DNA from: Gemmatimonadota bacterium
Lineage (GTDB): Bacteria > Gemmatimonadota > Gemmatimonadetes > Longimicrobiales > Gaopeijiaceae
Direction: 5' to 3'
NCBI GenBank assembly: GCA_015664885.1
Contig: DQPL01000039.1
Location: 1-64,000 of the forward strand
DNA: 64,000 nucleotides
Numbering within the stretch: position 1 is the first letter of the stretch; each line of letters starts with the position of its first letter. Of the stretch, positions 10,301-16,963 are shown piece after piece. The position numbers were made by a program, and so were the translations under genes. Under the pieces are notes generated by a model that had not been told where the DNA came from, made no database searches, and worked only from the letters and a program-made list of their open reading frames with translations.

Positions 10301-10488
10301 GGATCGGCGCTGAAATAGTCGTCCGGTGACCAGTGCGTATCGGGCACGTCCGTGATGGCATCTACGCCATTGCGGATGTTGTGCCAGTACGCTTCCAGGC
10401 CGTCTGCCTCGGGGAAAATGCAGGAGATGCCGATGATGGCCAACGGGACGTCCCGCTCGCGTGGCTCAGGAGACTGTCGATTGTTCAC
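4324..10488 (-). CDS. pfaA: PfaA-like multidomain synthase, KS-MAT-ACP-KR-DH
   Basis: A 2,054-residue iterative type I PKS/fatty-acid synthase subunit. Domains in order: ketosynthase (about 10-470; catalytic Cys215 in DAACASS, His350 in EAHGTGT, His390 in the QIGHTKAAAG motif); malonyl-CoA acyltransferase (about 578-900; GQGSQ, Ser678 in GHSFG); a Pro/Ala- and Gln-rich linker (about 945-1135); one acyl carrier protein (about 1135-1205; Ser1169 in LGIDSIKR); ketoreductase (about 1290-1740; GGARGVTA, Tyr1663); and a C-terminal hotdog dehydratase (about 1770-2045; His1786 in HVLDGKAVVP). Order and motifs match PfaA/Pfa2. The unusual point is a single ACP, where PUFA synthases carry about 4-9 in tandem. 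It starts with GTG overlapping the pfaD stop (GTGA) and its own stop overlaps the next gene. The product may be a polyunsaturated or otherwise modified fatty acyl chain; its nature cannot be read from sequence. Confidence 0.93.
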   Translation of the reverse strand: MNNRQSPEPRERDVPLAIIGISCIFPEADGLEAYWHNIRNGVDAITDVPDTHWSPDDYFSADPKAPDMTYAARGGFLPPVDFNPLDFGIAPNALEATDTAQLLALYTARKALIDAGYGPDRDFDRDRVSVLMGVTGTLELTISLGARLGHPFWRRALAESGVDGEVAEDVVRRISDSYVEWQEASFPGLLGNVVAGRIANRLDLGGTNCVVDAACASSLSALHLAAMELADGRCDMAITGGVDTLNDIFMYMCFSKTPALSATGNARPFDHEGDGTILGEGVGILVLKRLDDAVHDGDRIYAEIRGLGTSSDGKGNAIYAPSSLGQAKALRRAYQRAGTTPDTVQLVEAHGTGTVAGDAAESEALTAVYRESGAEGTWCALGSVKSQIGHTKAAAGAASLIKAAMALHHKVLPPTLKVEKPLAQLAPGASPFYVNTDKRPWLAPDGHPRRAAVSSFGFGGSNFHCVLQEHISEGSANEETDWDGDVQIVAFSAPTQHNLKEWLTRLGEASHWDAVRELGQISRKAFRADDAERLLLVVEKGHTDAPALATRVTSLLDAHKETTWSTPDGVYYGRGPAAGDLAFLFPGQGSQYVGMLRDLACQFPSMRASLELADAGDSENRLSDVVYPHPAFDHDARQLQEDALRDTSNAQPGIGAVSLGADAVLRLFGVTPAATAGHSFGELSALCAAGRLTRQDFHALARLRGRVMGELDGGRGAMLAVRAGLAEVEKVIAAESLDLVVANRNAPAQVVLSGATDEIERASGALRVRQIDARRLPVSAAFHSPLVSEAEAPLASALEGIELAEGPVPVYANSTGKSYPADAEEAKALLAGQLARPVLFDELVSRMHKDGVRTFVETGPHGHLSGLVDSVLDGEPHHAFALDASHGSRSGIRDLARVLAQIGSLGHTIDLQPWDASFDPPAAPAIAGRAALTYQVGGANIRTRKREPMPRNNDKAAQPARADGAHTEDRAPNGEGTPALPGTPALLSTPAPLPVPVAPVAAPVAGSVAEALRITQENMAVLQHLQQQTAQLHQQFLEGQNASQQHYHTLLQQQQRFLDMSMGVPVAPAPPVAPAVSSAQPLMSLPAPAAPSVYAAPSLERMVPAPAESPAAVVVPAEAPEPVTAAVAPAAAPDLDVAKILLDIVSDKTGYPAEVLELKMELDSDLGIDSIKRVEILSALQDELPNAPKVGPDQLGTLRTLQSLLDLIPGEGATPVTSSEPTPGVVEAQVTVSSPAVKTVALAAETQAVAADPEAEVEEVALRPLQRYVLRSRDFNGAPEEEVTRPAAGAAIWITDGDAELASEILKLLEGEGYQPRAVSAKSLNGSSNEAVVGVVILPPRDGASDEDLLGALQVVQAAGNGLRTAGLKGGAFLVSASRLDGAFGTTGNEIADPLSGGFAGLTKSAAGEWPEVRCRALDLAPDLQNSDAARAIVAELFRAGPVEVGLSATGRSVLELVGGSLPSANGSLPLDKGDVVVLSGGARGVTAEVALALAKSCQPTLALLGRSPEPEAEPEWLAKLGTEAEIKQAMLARGDAPSPREAGDMYKRIRAEREIRTNLERMNDTGATVRYMQVDVTDALAVSDALSSIRELHGPVRVLVHGAGVLADQHILDKTAESFQKVYEPKVTGLRNLLEAVDRDALRALVLFSSSTARYGRVGQVDYAIANEVLNKVAQQEARRLPDCRVLSLNWGPWEGGMVDESLRAAFASEGVPLIPLAQGADHLLRELATDESDVERVVLGPAPADAVSPEPIAQTGPMGPDASSSLPLVAQEDIDVASCSFLRSHVLDGKAVVPMAMLPEWLAHGALHGNPGLKFHGFDNLKLLKGLVLDADASLGLKIHAGSARKDEEGYYRVEMELRATQGDDREFLHARAEILLAEALPEGEPQLNAPQGPAYEKTAAETYRDHLFHGPALQGIERVQTCSPEGVVADASAAPPPSEWMERPFRRRWLTDPLVLDVGIQLLTFWSGVHSAGPSLPCAAASYRQYGAFPKDGAHVVARITKSDETRVLADLEFLDGDGRLVARFEGCENTIDEGLTSTFRSNRLPLEVSS
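4325..4338 (-). promoter_or_regulatory. Shine-Dalgarno and CTG start of the KS-CLF-AT gene
   Basis: On the minus strand GAGG (4335-4338) lies 7 nt before CTG (4325-4327), whose last two bases belong to the pfaA stop TGA (4324-4326). The reading frame of the KS domain (LNRLDIAVVGFGG) begins right there, and the upstream frame offers no ATG, GTG or TTG nearby. The same 4-base overlap type (GTGA) joins pfaD to pfaA, so termination-reinitiation coupling is likely. A frameshift fusion or a sequence error is the alternative. Confidence 0.55.
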
Positions 10489-12203
10489 GGCAGGTGCATC
10501 TCCAGCTGTGACAGAGTGCGCGGCAACACTTGCTGCTCTTCCGGGCTCAGAATCAAGCCCTGGCTGCGCAACGTCTGTATCCGACCCAATACGGCGGCGC
10601 CGTAAAGGAGATTCAGACTGACGGTGACCACGCTCCGGTTGCTCGCTTCCGCGAGGAAGCTATCCTGAACCCAGGCATTGAAAGCACCCATGGCGGGACC
10701 GCACCAAATCTGGTAGTCGAGGGTTCTCGACGGCTCGCCCGTGTTGGCCCAAATAGAAGTTTGGCCGAGGTACCAGCGGAACGCCAGCGCCATGCGGTGC
10801 TTGGGGTCGATCTGGGCACGCTCCCATTGCGTGGGGTCGCGCTCGAGGAAGTACGTGCGCACGTCCTCGAGAACCTCTTCGAAGCTCTTCCTGAAGACGG
10901 TTTCTTCGAGCTTCTGGCGCTCATCCTCCGGGATTTCGTCGATCGAGTCGTAGGCCCTGTAGAGCTCGTACAGGCGACCGCCCCGCATGGCGAACATGGT
11001 GCCGCGCTTGAGCACCTGCACCTTGACGCCCATCTCGAACATGTCGGCGGCCGGCGCCATTGCGATGTCTGCTTGCTCGGAGGCGGCCAGCATCTCTCGG
11101 ACCGCTGGTGACGTTCCCGCTTCTACGCAGGCTTGGTTCACGGAGCCCAACAGGACGTAGGTAGCGCCCATGGCGAATGCCGCTGCCGCGGCATGCGGGG
11201 TCGCGATGCCGCCAGCGGCTCCCACGCGCAAGGCCTCGGGGTAGGCATATTCGCGCTGAATGCGGTCGCGCAAAGCGATCATGGTCGGCAGCAGGCCCAA
11301 CGCGGGCCGATTGTCGGTATGCCCAGCGCTATCGGCTTCGGCCGTGAGGTCCTGGGCGACGGGGATCTCTCTCGCGAGGCGCGCCTGGGTTTCCGTGATG
11401 TCCCCGCGGGCAACGAGCTCCTGCAGGAACGCCTCGGGTGGCGGCGAGAAAAATCGGGTCGCCACCTCCACCCGCGAGGCCTTGGCGATGACCCGGTTCG
11501 GGGTCACTACTCTGCCGTCGGTATCGCGGTAGATGCCGCTCACCCGGTAGCGAATGAGGGGAAGGGTGAGGCGCATGTATGCCGAAGCCTCCACCAAGCG
11601 AACACCGTGCCGCAAGTAGAGGTCGACCACGCCGTGCTCGACGTCGGGCTCGTTGGGACTGTGAATGAGGTTGAAGCCGAAGGGCGCTCCACCCAGGGAC
11701 GACGTCAGGCGGTCGATGGCCGCTTCTACAGTCCTGAGCGGGAGGCCCGCGGCGCCGAAGATGCCCAGCATGCCCGCGTGGCTCATGGCTTCGACCACTT
11801 CCGCGGATCCGATGCCGTTGGCCATCGCGCCGGCCACGCAGGCGAGCTTCAGCCCGTGCGCTTTACGAAACTCTGGGTCCCCGAGGTTGTCCAGGCGCAG
11901 AGGTGCGGCGTGGCCCACGATGGCGCGGTCGCCCTCGTAGAGTCGCACATCGGTCCCGAAACGTGTCTCCCCTCGCACGGCCACCGCTCTCCGAAGTCCC
12001 GGCTGAGCTACTTCATCGCCGCCCAGCACGTACACCGGCCGTCGAATGTCCGCGATGCTCTCGCGCAGAGCGTCCGCGCCGGGCAGCACGTCGGATACGT
12101 GCCCCGACCAAGCGCCCAGCACGGCGGCAGTCGGCTCGACAGGTCCGGTCGCCTGGCTGGGTCCACCAGTCCGGTGCGGAGACGTTCGTGTCAGAGGGCT
12201 CAT
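10485..12203 (-). CDS. pfaD: PfaD-family enoyl reductase (NPD/FMN-type)
   Basis: A 572-residue flavin-dependent trans-acting enoyl reductase of the PfaD/2-nitropropane-dioxygenase family, the ER partner of PUFA synthases. Visible family features are the conserved GHTDNRP stretch (about 294-300), the glycine-rich FMN phosphate site (VGAAGGIATPHAAAAAF, about 327-343) followed by YVLLGSVNQACVEAGTS, and the long C-terminal region ending in the LDYQIWCGPAMGAFNAWV segment typical of PfaD. It is first in the operon, as pfa1 is in myxobacteria, whereas pfaD is last in marine gammaproteobacteria. The ATG start at 12203 faces a divergent thioesterase across a 213-bp gap that must hold both promoters; I could not pick convincing -35/-10 boxes there. 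Its stop overlaps the GTG of the next gene by four bases. Confidence 0.93.
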   Translation of the reverse strand: MSPLTRTSPHRTGGPSQATGPVEPTAAVLGAWSGHVSDVLPGADALRESIADIRRPVYVLGGDEVAQPGLRRAVAVRGETRFGTDVRLYEGDRAIVGHAAPLRLDNLGDPEFRKAHGLKLACVAGAMANGIGSAEVVEAMSHAGMLGIFGAAGLPLRTVEAAIDRLTSSLGGAPFGFNLIHSPNEPDVEHGVVDLYLRHGVRLVEASAYMRLTLPLIRYRVSGIYRDTDGRVVTPNRVIAKASRVEVATRFFSPPPEAFLQELVARGDITETQARLAREIPVAQDLTAEADSAGHTDNRPALGLLPTMIALRDRIQREYAYPEALRVGAAGGIATPHAAAAAFAMGATYVLLGSVNQACVEAGTSPAVREMLAASEQADIAMAPAADMFEMGVKVQVLKRGTMFAMRGGRLYELYRAYDSIDEIPEDERQKLEETVFRKSFEEVLEDVRTYFLERDPTQWERAQIDPKHRMALAFRWYLGQTSIWANTGEPSRTLDYQIWCGPAMGAFNAWVQDSFLAEASNRSVVTVSLNLLYGAAVLGRIQTLRSQGLILSPEEQQVLPRTLSQLEMHLP

Positions 12204-12416
12204 TCGGTGTCCAGTCGGCTCTTTGAGCCTGGTGCCTTACGGGAGCCTAATTTGTCAGTGTTGACGCGAGGATGCGACCCCTGCAAACGCTTCCTCCACA
12301 ATCGGATAGGTCGCGCAACCGTCCTCTCGCTCCCGCGTCACGAATGCCTGCATAAATATGTGCTGCGGTGCGCCCTTCGCTGGCGCTGATGCCTTTGCGG
12401 CCGTACGACTCTCCCG

Positions 12417-12854
12417 GTGACCAACTCGCCCCCCCACTCCACCTTGCTGTCGGACCTGCCGGTGCACGTCACAGTCCCCGTGGCTTGGGGGGACCTCGAC
12501 GCGCTCCAGCACGTCAACAACACCGTTTATTTCCGCTGGTTCGAGACCGGGCGCGTGGCATTGTTCAGGCGAGTCGGCTGGCTCGGAGAGAGGCGCGCGG
12601 ATGGCGTTGGGCCGATTTTGGCGCGAGCGAGCTGCGTATTTCGCCTGCCGGTCGGGTTCCCCGACACCATGGAGGTGGGCGTGGGCGTCACCGAACTGGC
12701 CGAGGATCGCTTCACCGTCGTGTACCGCATCGTGAGTGACCAGTTGGGTGCGGTGGTGGCCAAAGGCGAGGGACGCATCGTGTGCTTCGACTACAACGCG
12801 GGAAAGAAGACGCGGTTGCCTGACGCGGTACGAGAGGCGCTCGAGGCTCTCTGA
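12417..12854 (+). CDS. Acyl-CoA thioesterase, 4HBT hotdog family
   Basis: A 145-residue single-domain hotdog thioesterase. The N-terminal segment WGDLDALQHVNNTVYFRWFE (about 24-43) carries the catalytic Asp and HVNN motif of the YbgC/4-hydroxybenzoyl-CoA thioesterase family, and the length fits. The start is GTG at 12417, just before the conserved region. It is divergent from the pfa-like operon. PUFA synthases need a thioesterase for product release and discrete hotdog thioesterases can do this, so it may release the product of the neighbouring synthase; this is inference from position. It could equally be a generic housekeeping thioesterase. Confidence 0.85.
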   Translation: MTNSPPHSTLLSDLPVHVTVPVAWGDLDALQHVNNTVYFRWFETGRVALFRRVGWLGERRADGVGPILARASCVFRLPVGFPDTMEVGVGVTELAEDRFTVVYRIVSDQLGAVVAKGEGRIVCFDYNAGKKTRLPDAVREALEAL

Positions 12855-12928
12855 ACCGAGGCGGCTCGGCATGCGACTCCTAATCGAGAAGCCCTGCCAG
12901 TCACCCCAGAGCCAGCCGCCGACCCGCC

Positions 12929-13085
12929 ATAATCGAAGTCCGAGACCTCACCTACACACCTCCCGGCGCCACTGCCCCAGCCGTGTCCCGTGTTTCCTTC
13001 ACCGTGGCACCAGGCGAAATCTTTGGACTGCTTGGCCTCCGGCGCGGGCCGAGTAGGCGCGACCTTGCCTTCCCCTACTGCTCGA
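12929..13085 (+). pseudogene. ABC transporter ATPase remnant (5' end only)
   Basis: The translation IIEVRDLTY...VSFTVAPGEIFGLLG is the start of an ABC ATPase up to the Walker A motif. At about 13037 the frame breaks. Shifting one base gives ASGAGRVGAT, a decayed version of the usual PSGAGKST. Similarity stops about 50 bases later, near a run of nine C at about 13088. No in-frame start codon is joined to the conserved part. This is the first ~50 residues of a normally ~250-300-residue protein, so it is a dead remnant. It faces a truncated secretin, as if one deletion removed the 3' parts of both convergent genes. Confidence 0.75.
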
Positions 13086-13091
13086 ACCCCC

Positions 13092-13622
13092 CCCCAGCAG
13101 CCTCGCGACCGCGCGTTGCACGCGCGGGATATCAGCGACGATCAGCTAGTTGGTACTCGCCGCGGCGCTGATACTGCCACGTGGGGAGAGCAGGGGGGCG
13201 ATCGTTGCTTGCAGTTCGGCCGCCCGCGAGAAGGAGATTCGGTAGATCCTCGTCACGATGGGTTGCACGGCCTCCAGCGCGTTCAGCGCCGCGAGGTTGC
13301 TGACGCGAATGATCCCGTACTCGTCTTCGACGGCGACGAGGCCCTGCGCCGATAGAATCGCACGCAGCGCGGAATCCCACGGCTGGTCATTGATCTCGGC
13401 GGTGACGATCCCCGCGACGTCCCGGCCCTGCACCCTCGATTTGCCCGAGAAGGTCGAGAAGGCGAGCAGAACGTCGGTGATCGGTGATTCCACCCACGAT
13501 ACCGAGATCCCGGGTTGTTCGGGCCGGGCTTGCCGCTCGGACGGCACCGCCTGAGCGAGCGCAGGCGTCACCCACAGAGCGAGCGCGAGGCCTACGAGCC
13601 GTGCTCTCGAAGACATAGCCAA
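13092..13622 (-). pseudogene. Truncated PilQ/GspD-type secretin (N-terminal part)
   Basis: The open part is 158 residues (13146-13622): a signal peptide (cut near ALA-QA, about residue 24), then a secretin/TonB N-terminal (STN) domain and the start of an N0/N1 region (TRIYRISFSRAAELQATIAP, LLSPRGSI). Secretins read TNTLIVTD at this point. Here STN is followed by TAG (13146-13148) and then LIVADIPRVQRAVARLLG in the same frame, so similarity continues for ~18 codons past the stop and then ends at the scar near 13090. The beta-barrel half (~400 residues) is gone. A short expressed STN-domain protein is possible, but a truncated secretin is the simpler reading. Confidence 0.75.
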
Positions 13623-13649
13623 GCTCCCTCCTCAAAGTCGCTCGTGGCC

Positions 13650-16457
13650 CTAATGGGAAACCGCGGCCTCCTCTTCTGTTGGCACGGGTGCCGCAGCCTC
13701 CTCCCTGCGGAACTCGTCCCTCGGAGCGGCCGGCATAGGACGCCAGCCCGCTTCCTGAACGGCCGCCTGCGCGGCCGCGAAGCGGGCGATCGGGATGCGG
13801 AATGGAGAGCAACTCACGTAGTCGAGGCCCATCTCGTGGCAGAACTCGACCGACTTGGGGTCGCCACCGTGCTCGCCGCAGATCCCGATCATCAGGTCAG
13901 GTCGAACGCCACGCCCGAGCTCGACCGCCATGCGCATGATCTTGCCCACACCGGGAATGTCGAGGGTCGCGAACGGGTTCGCGGGCAGCACGTCGTGCTC
14001 CATATAGTGCACGAGAAAGCCGGACTCGGCATCGTCCCGTGAGATACCGAACACGGTCTGGGTGAGGTCGTTGGTTCCGAACGAGAAGAACTCGGCGGTC
14101 GAGGCGATTTCGTCGGCGGTAAGGGCGGCGCGCGGGATCTCGATCATGGTGCCGATCTTGTACGGGACCTCCTGTCCCTCTTCATCCATCACTTCACGAG
14201 CCTCGGTTTCGACCAGGCGACGCTGCTGGCGAAACTCGTTCACGTGAGAGATCAAGGGGATCATGACCTCTACCTTCACGTCAACGCCTTCCCGCATGCA
14301 CTGCGTCGCCGCCTGAAAGAGAGCGCGCGTCTGCATGCGCGTAAGTTCCGGCAGCAGCATGCCTAGACGGACGCCCCTCGTGCCCAACATCGGATTCGTT
14401 TCCAGGAGCGTCTCTGTCCGCTCGAGGAAGTCCTGCTTCGCACGGATCTCATCGAGCGTGTCGTCGATCTCCTGGAGTGTGGCCAGGTGTTGGAGTCTGA
14501 GCTTGAGATCGGCCAACTCGTGCAGCAGCTCCTGGTGGTCGGGCAGGAATTCGTGCAGCGGCGGGTCCAGCAGACGAACCACGACCGGCAGGCCGTCCAT
14601 CGCCCGGAAGAGCCCTTCGAAGTCATTGCGCTGCAGGGGCAGTAGCTTGTCGAGGGCCTCGTCGCGCTCCAAGTGGTTGCGGGCCATGATCATTTCCCGC
14701 ATGACCGGGAGCCGATCCTCCTCGAAGAACATGTGCTCTGTGCGGCACAGCCCGATGCCCTGTGCTCCTAGGGCACGGGCACGGCGGGCATCATCGGGAT
14801 AGTCCGCATTCGCCCAAACTTCGAGCGTCCTGAACTCGTCCGCCCAGCCCAGTAGCTGGGTGAGCCAAGAGTCCTGTACGTCCGGAACGACGGTCGGTAG
14901 CGCACCGAGATAGACTTCTCCGAGCATGCCATCGATCGAGATCTCGGTGCCTTCGCGGATCGTGATGTCTCCCATGCGCGCTTCACGATCGACCAAATCG
15001 ATCTCGAGCGACTCTACTCCCACGACGGCCGGCTTGCCGAACTGGCGCGCGACTAGCGCAGCGTGGCTGGTCCGTCCTCCCCGGCTGGTAATGATGCCCT
15101 GCGCCGCGAGCATTCCGTGAACGTCGTCGGGCCTGGTCTCCGGTCGGACCATGATCACCGCTTTCCCGTCCTCCCGGGCCCATCTCTCTGCCGTGTCCGC
15201 GTCGAACGCCACGATGCCTACCGCGGCTCCGGGCGACACGTTCAGACCCGACGCGATCAGCTGCGCCTCGCTCCTCGCGTCCTCATCGAACTGAGGATGC
15301 AGGAAGAAGTCCACTTGCTCGGGGCTCACCCGCAGCACGGCCTCCTCTCGCCCGAGCAGCCCCTCGTCGACCATGTCGACGGCGATGCGAACCTCCGCTT
15401 GGGCAGTGCGCTTGCCGTTCCGCGTCTGGAGCAGCCACAGCGTTCCGTGCTCGATGGTGAACTCGAGGTCCTGCATGTTTCGGTAGTGAAGCTCGAGCTT
15501 GTCCGCGATCTCACAGAGCTGCTGATAGGCCTCTGGGAAGCGTTCTGCCATCGCGCTGATGTCCAGGGTCTTCCGAGTCCCGGCCACCACGTCTTCTCCC
15601 TGCGCGTTCACCAAAAAGTCCCCTGCCAAGCCCGGCTCCCCCGTAGACGGGTTTCGGCTCATCACGACCCCCGTGCCCGAGGTCTCCCCCATGTTGCCGA
15701 AGACCATCGTCTGGATGTTCACCGCCGTACCGATGTCGTGCGGGATCCCAGATGCGTTGCGATAGTCTACGGCGCGCTTCCTATTCCAGGATTCGAACAC
15801 CGCTTCGGTCGCCGCGCGCAGCTGTTCCAGCGGATCCTGTGGAAAGGGAGCGTGGGTGTGAGTCCTGACCAGGTCCTTGAACCGCTGCGTGAGCGCGGTC
15901 CAGTCCTCTGCATCGAGGTCAGAGTCCGAGGACACTCCCGCGGCCAATCGCTTTGCCGCGATGACCTGCTCGAACACTTCAATGTGCATGCCGCGCACCA
16001 CCGTGCCGAACATCTGAATCAATCGACGGTACGCGTCGTATACGAAGCGTGCGTCGCCGGTGAGCTCGACCATCCCACGGGCGACTTCGTCGTTCAATCC
16101 CAGGTTCAGGATCGTGTCCATCATGCCAGGCATCGAGAATTTCGCGCCCGACCGACACGAAACGAGCAGCGGTCTCGCCGGGTTGCCAAACTCCTTTTCC
16201 GTGGTCGCCTCGATGCGCTGCAGGGCCTCGATCTGTTGTTCCCAGATATCCGCAGGGAATTCGCCCTCGACACCGAGGTATGCGATGCACGCTTCGGTCG
16301 TCACGGTGAAGCCTGGAGAGACCGGGACCTGAATCCGCGTCATCTCTGCCAGATTCGCTCCCTTGCCGCCGAGCAGCCCGCGCACTGCCTCCCAGTCACC
16401 GGCGGAGGCTTCTGCTGCTTCGAGCTCCGTGAACAGGTATACCCACTTCCGATCCAT
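13650..16457 (-). CDS. ppdK: Pyruvate, phosphate dikinase
   Basis: A 935-residue PPDK that interconverts pyruvate + ATP + Pi and PEP + AMP + PPi in the cytoplasm. Seen: the ATP-grasp start LLGGKGANLAEMTRIQVPVSPGFTVTTEAC, the swivelling phosphohistidine domain with GGRTSHAALVARQFGKPAVVG (usual Met replaced by Arg), and the C-terminal PEP/pyruvate TIM barrel ending with GICGEHGGDPKSVEF, including the catalytic Cys. Length is close to the family norm. The start at 16457 (MDRKWVYLF) is preferred over an upstream ATG at 16535 because a promoter lies between them and the family begins with this segment. A C-terminal Ala/Glu-rich tail of about 25 residues is extra. Confidence 0.97.
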   Translation of the reverse strand: MDRKWVYLFTELEAAEASAGDWEAVRGLLGGKGANLAEMTRIQVPVSPGFTVTTEACIAYLGVEGEFPADIWEQQIEALQRIEATTEKEFGNPARPLLVSCRSGAKFSMPGMMDTILNLGLNDEVARGMVELTGDARFVYDAYRRLIQMFGTVVRGMHIEVFEQVIAAKRLAAGVSSDSDLDAEDWTALTQRFKDLVRTHTHAPFPQDPLEQLRAATEAVFESWNRKRAVDYRNASGIPHDIGTAVNIQTMVFGNMGETSGTGVVMSRNPSTGEPGLAGDFLVNAQGEDVVAGTRKTLDISAMAERFPEAYQQLCEIADKLELHYRNMQDLEFTIEHGTLWLLQTRNGKRTAQAEVRIAVDMVDEGLLGREEAVLRVSPEQVDFFLHPQFDEDARSEAQLIASGLNVSPGAAVGIVAFDADTAERWAREDGKAVIMVRPETRPDDVHGMLAAQGIITSRGGRTSHAALVARQFGKPAVVGVESLEIDLVDREARMGDITIREGTEISIDGMLGEVYLGALPTVVPDVQDSWLTQLLGWADEFRTLEVWANADYPDDARRARALGAQGIGLCRTEHMFFEEDRLPVMREMIMARNHLERDEALDKLLPLQRNDFEGLFRAMDGLPVVVRLLDPPLHEFLPDHQELLHELADLKLRLQHLATLQEIDDTLDEIRAKQDFLERTETLLETNPMLGTRGVRLGMLLPELTRMQTRALFQAATQCMREGVDVKVEVMIPLISHVNEFRQQRRLVETEAREVMDEEGQEVPYKIGTMIEIPRAALTADEIASTAEFFSFGTNDLTQTVFGISRDDAESGFLVHYMEHDVLPANPFATLDIPGVGKIMRMAVELGRGVRPDLMIGICGEHGGDPKSVEFCHEMGLDYVSCSPFRIPIARFAAAQAAVQEAGWRPMPAAPRDEFRREEAAAPVPTEEEAAVSH

Positions 16458-16496
16458 AAGCCTGGAATCCTGGGCCAGGGGGAGAACGCTACGAGA

Positions 16497-16526
16497 GGTA
16501 TACCGGACTCGCCGCAGACACGTCAA
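16497..16526 (-). promoter_or_regulatory. Sigma-70-type promoter of ppdK
   Basis: On the minus strand TTGACG (16521-16526) and TATACC (16497-16502) are separated by 18 bases. Transcription would begin near 16490 and leave about 33 nt of leader before the ATG at 16457. The fit to -35/-10 consensus is good for this GC-rich DNA; not tested. Confidence 0.5.
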
Positions 16527-16552
16527 GTTGTACACTAAGGGGGACTAGGAGC

Positions 16553-16681
16553 ATGGGGATCACCGGATACGTACTACTCGCCTTACTCGCTGTCCTGAGC
16601 GTTTATTTCGCGACGATCTACAACAACCTCGTTCGCCTCAAGCACACGGTCACGAAGAACTGGTCGAACGTTTCGACTCTG
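16553..16681 (+). pseudogene. LemA-family remnant (N-terminus only)
   Basis: From the ATG at 16553 (AGGAG just upstream) about 43 residues match the start of LemA proteins: one transmembrane helix (GYVLLALLAVLSVYFATIY) followed by NNLVRLKHTVTKNWSNV, the conserved beginning of the LemA helical bundle. After SNV the frame runs into unrelated sequence and similarity moves to another frame, where a different protein's C-terminus starts. LemA proteins are normally ~180-200 residues, so about three quarters is missing. The 73-residue open frame probably has no function. Confidence 0.75.
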
Positions 16682-16956
16682 ACGGTGACGGGCGCGTGGA
16701 CATGGAGGAGTGGGACCACGCGCGCAGGGAAGCCGAGGCGATCGTGGAAGACCACGTCGCCAAGGCGGCAATGAAGCCCGACGTCGATGTCTTGATGAAG
16801 TCGGAGGAGGACCATCCGTTCATCCCTTCTACAAAGAGCCAGGACGAGCTCACTCAGGTCTATCGCTGGAAGGCCACGGGCGGGCTCATCCTTTTCGTCG
16901 CCGGGTTTGGCGCGCTCGGTGTGACGCTGACTGCCCGTTTCGGGCCGACCCCATGA
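16676..16956 (+). pseudogene. C-terminal remnant of an EF-hand-like membrane protein
   Basis: In the frame shifted from the LemA remnant the sequence reads RFDSDGDGRVDMEEWDHARREAE, an EF-hand-like Asp-rich loop. A hydrophilic stretch follows, then one transmembrane helix ([19 protein letters not shown]) and the stop at 16954-16956. Proteins with this layout and a GIDE-type domain often follow lemA, which would make this the 3' end of the next gene. The join lies near 16672-16682 (AACGTTTCGAC). An ATG at 16696 allows an 86-residue product, but nothing suggests it is a designed gene. The GIDE identity is an inference from the tail only. Confidence 0.6.
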
Positions 16957-16963
16957 GGTCTTC

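Noticed and set aside
11133-12389. Long open frame antisense to the PfaD-type reductase
   Set aside because: The opposite strand codes a well-conserved enzyme; such antisense frames are common in GC-rich DNA and this one has no family features.
15063-16538. 491-codon open frame antisense to ppdK
   Set aside because: A shadow of ppdK; no recognisable domain, and the ppdK frame carries all conserved motifs.
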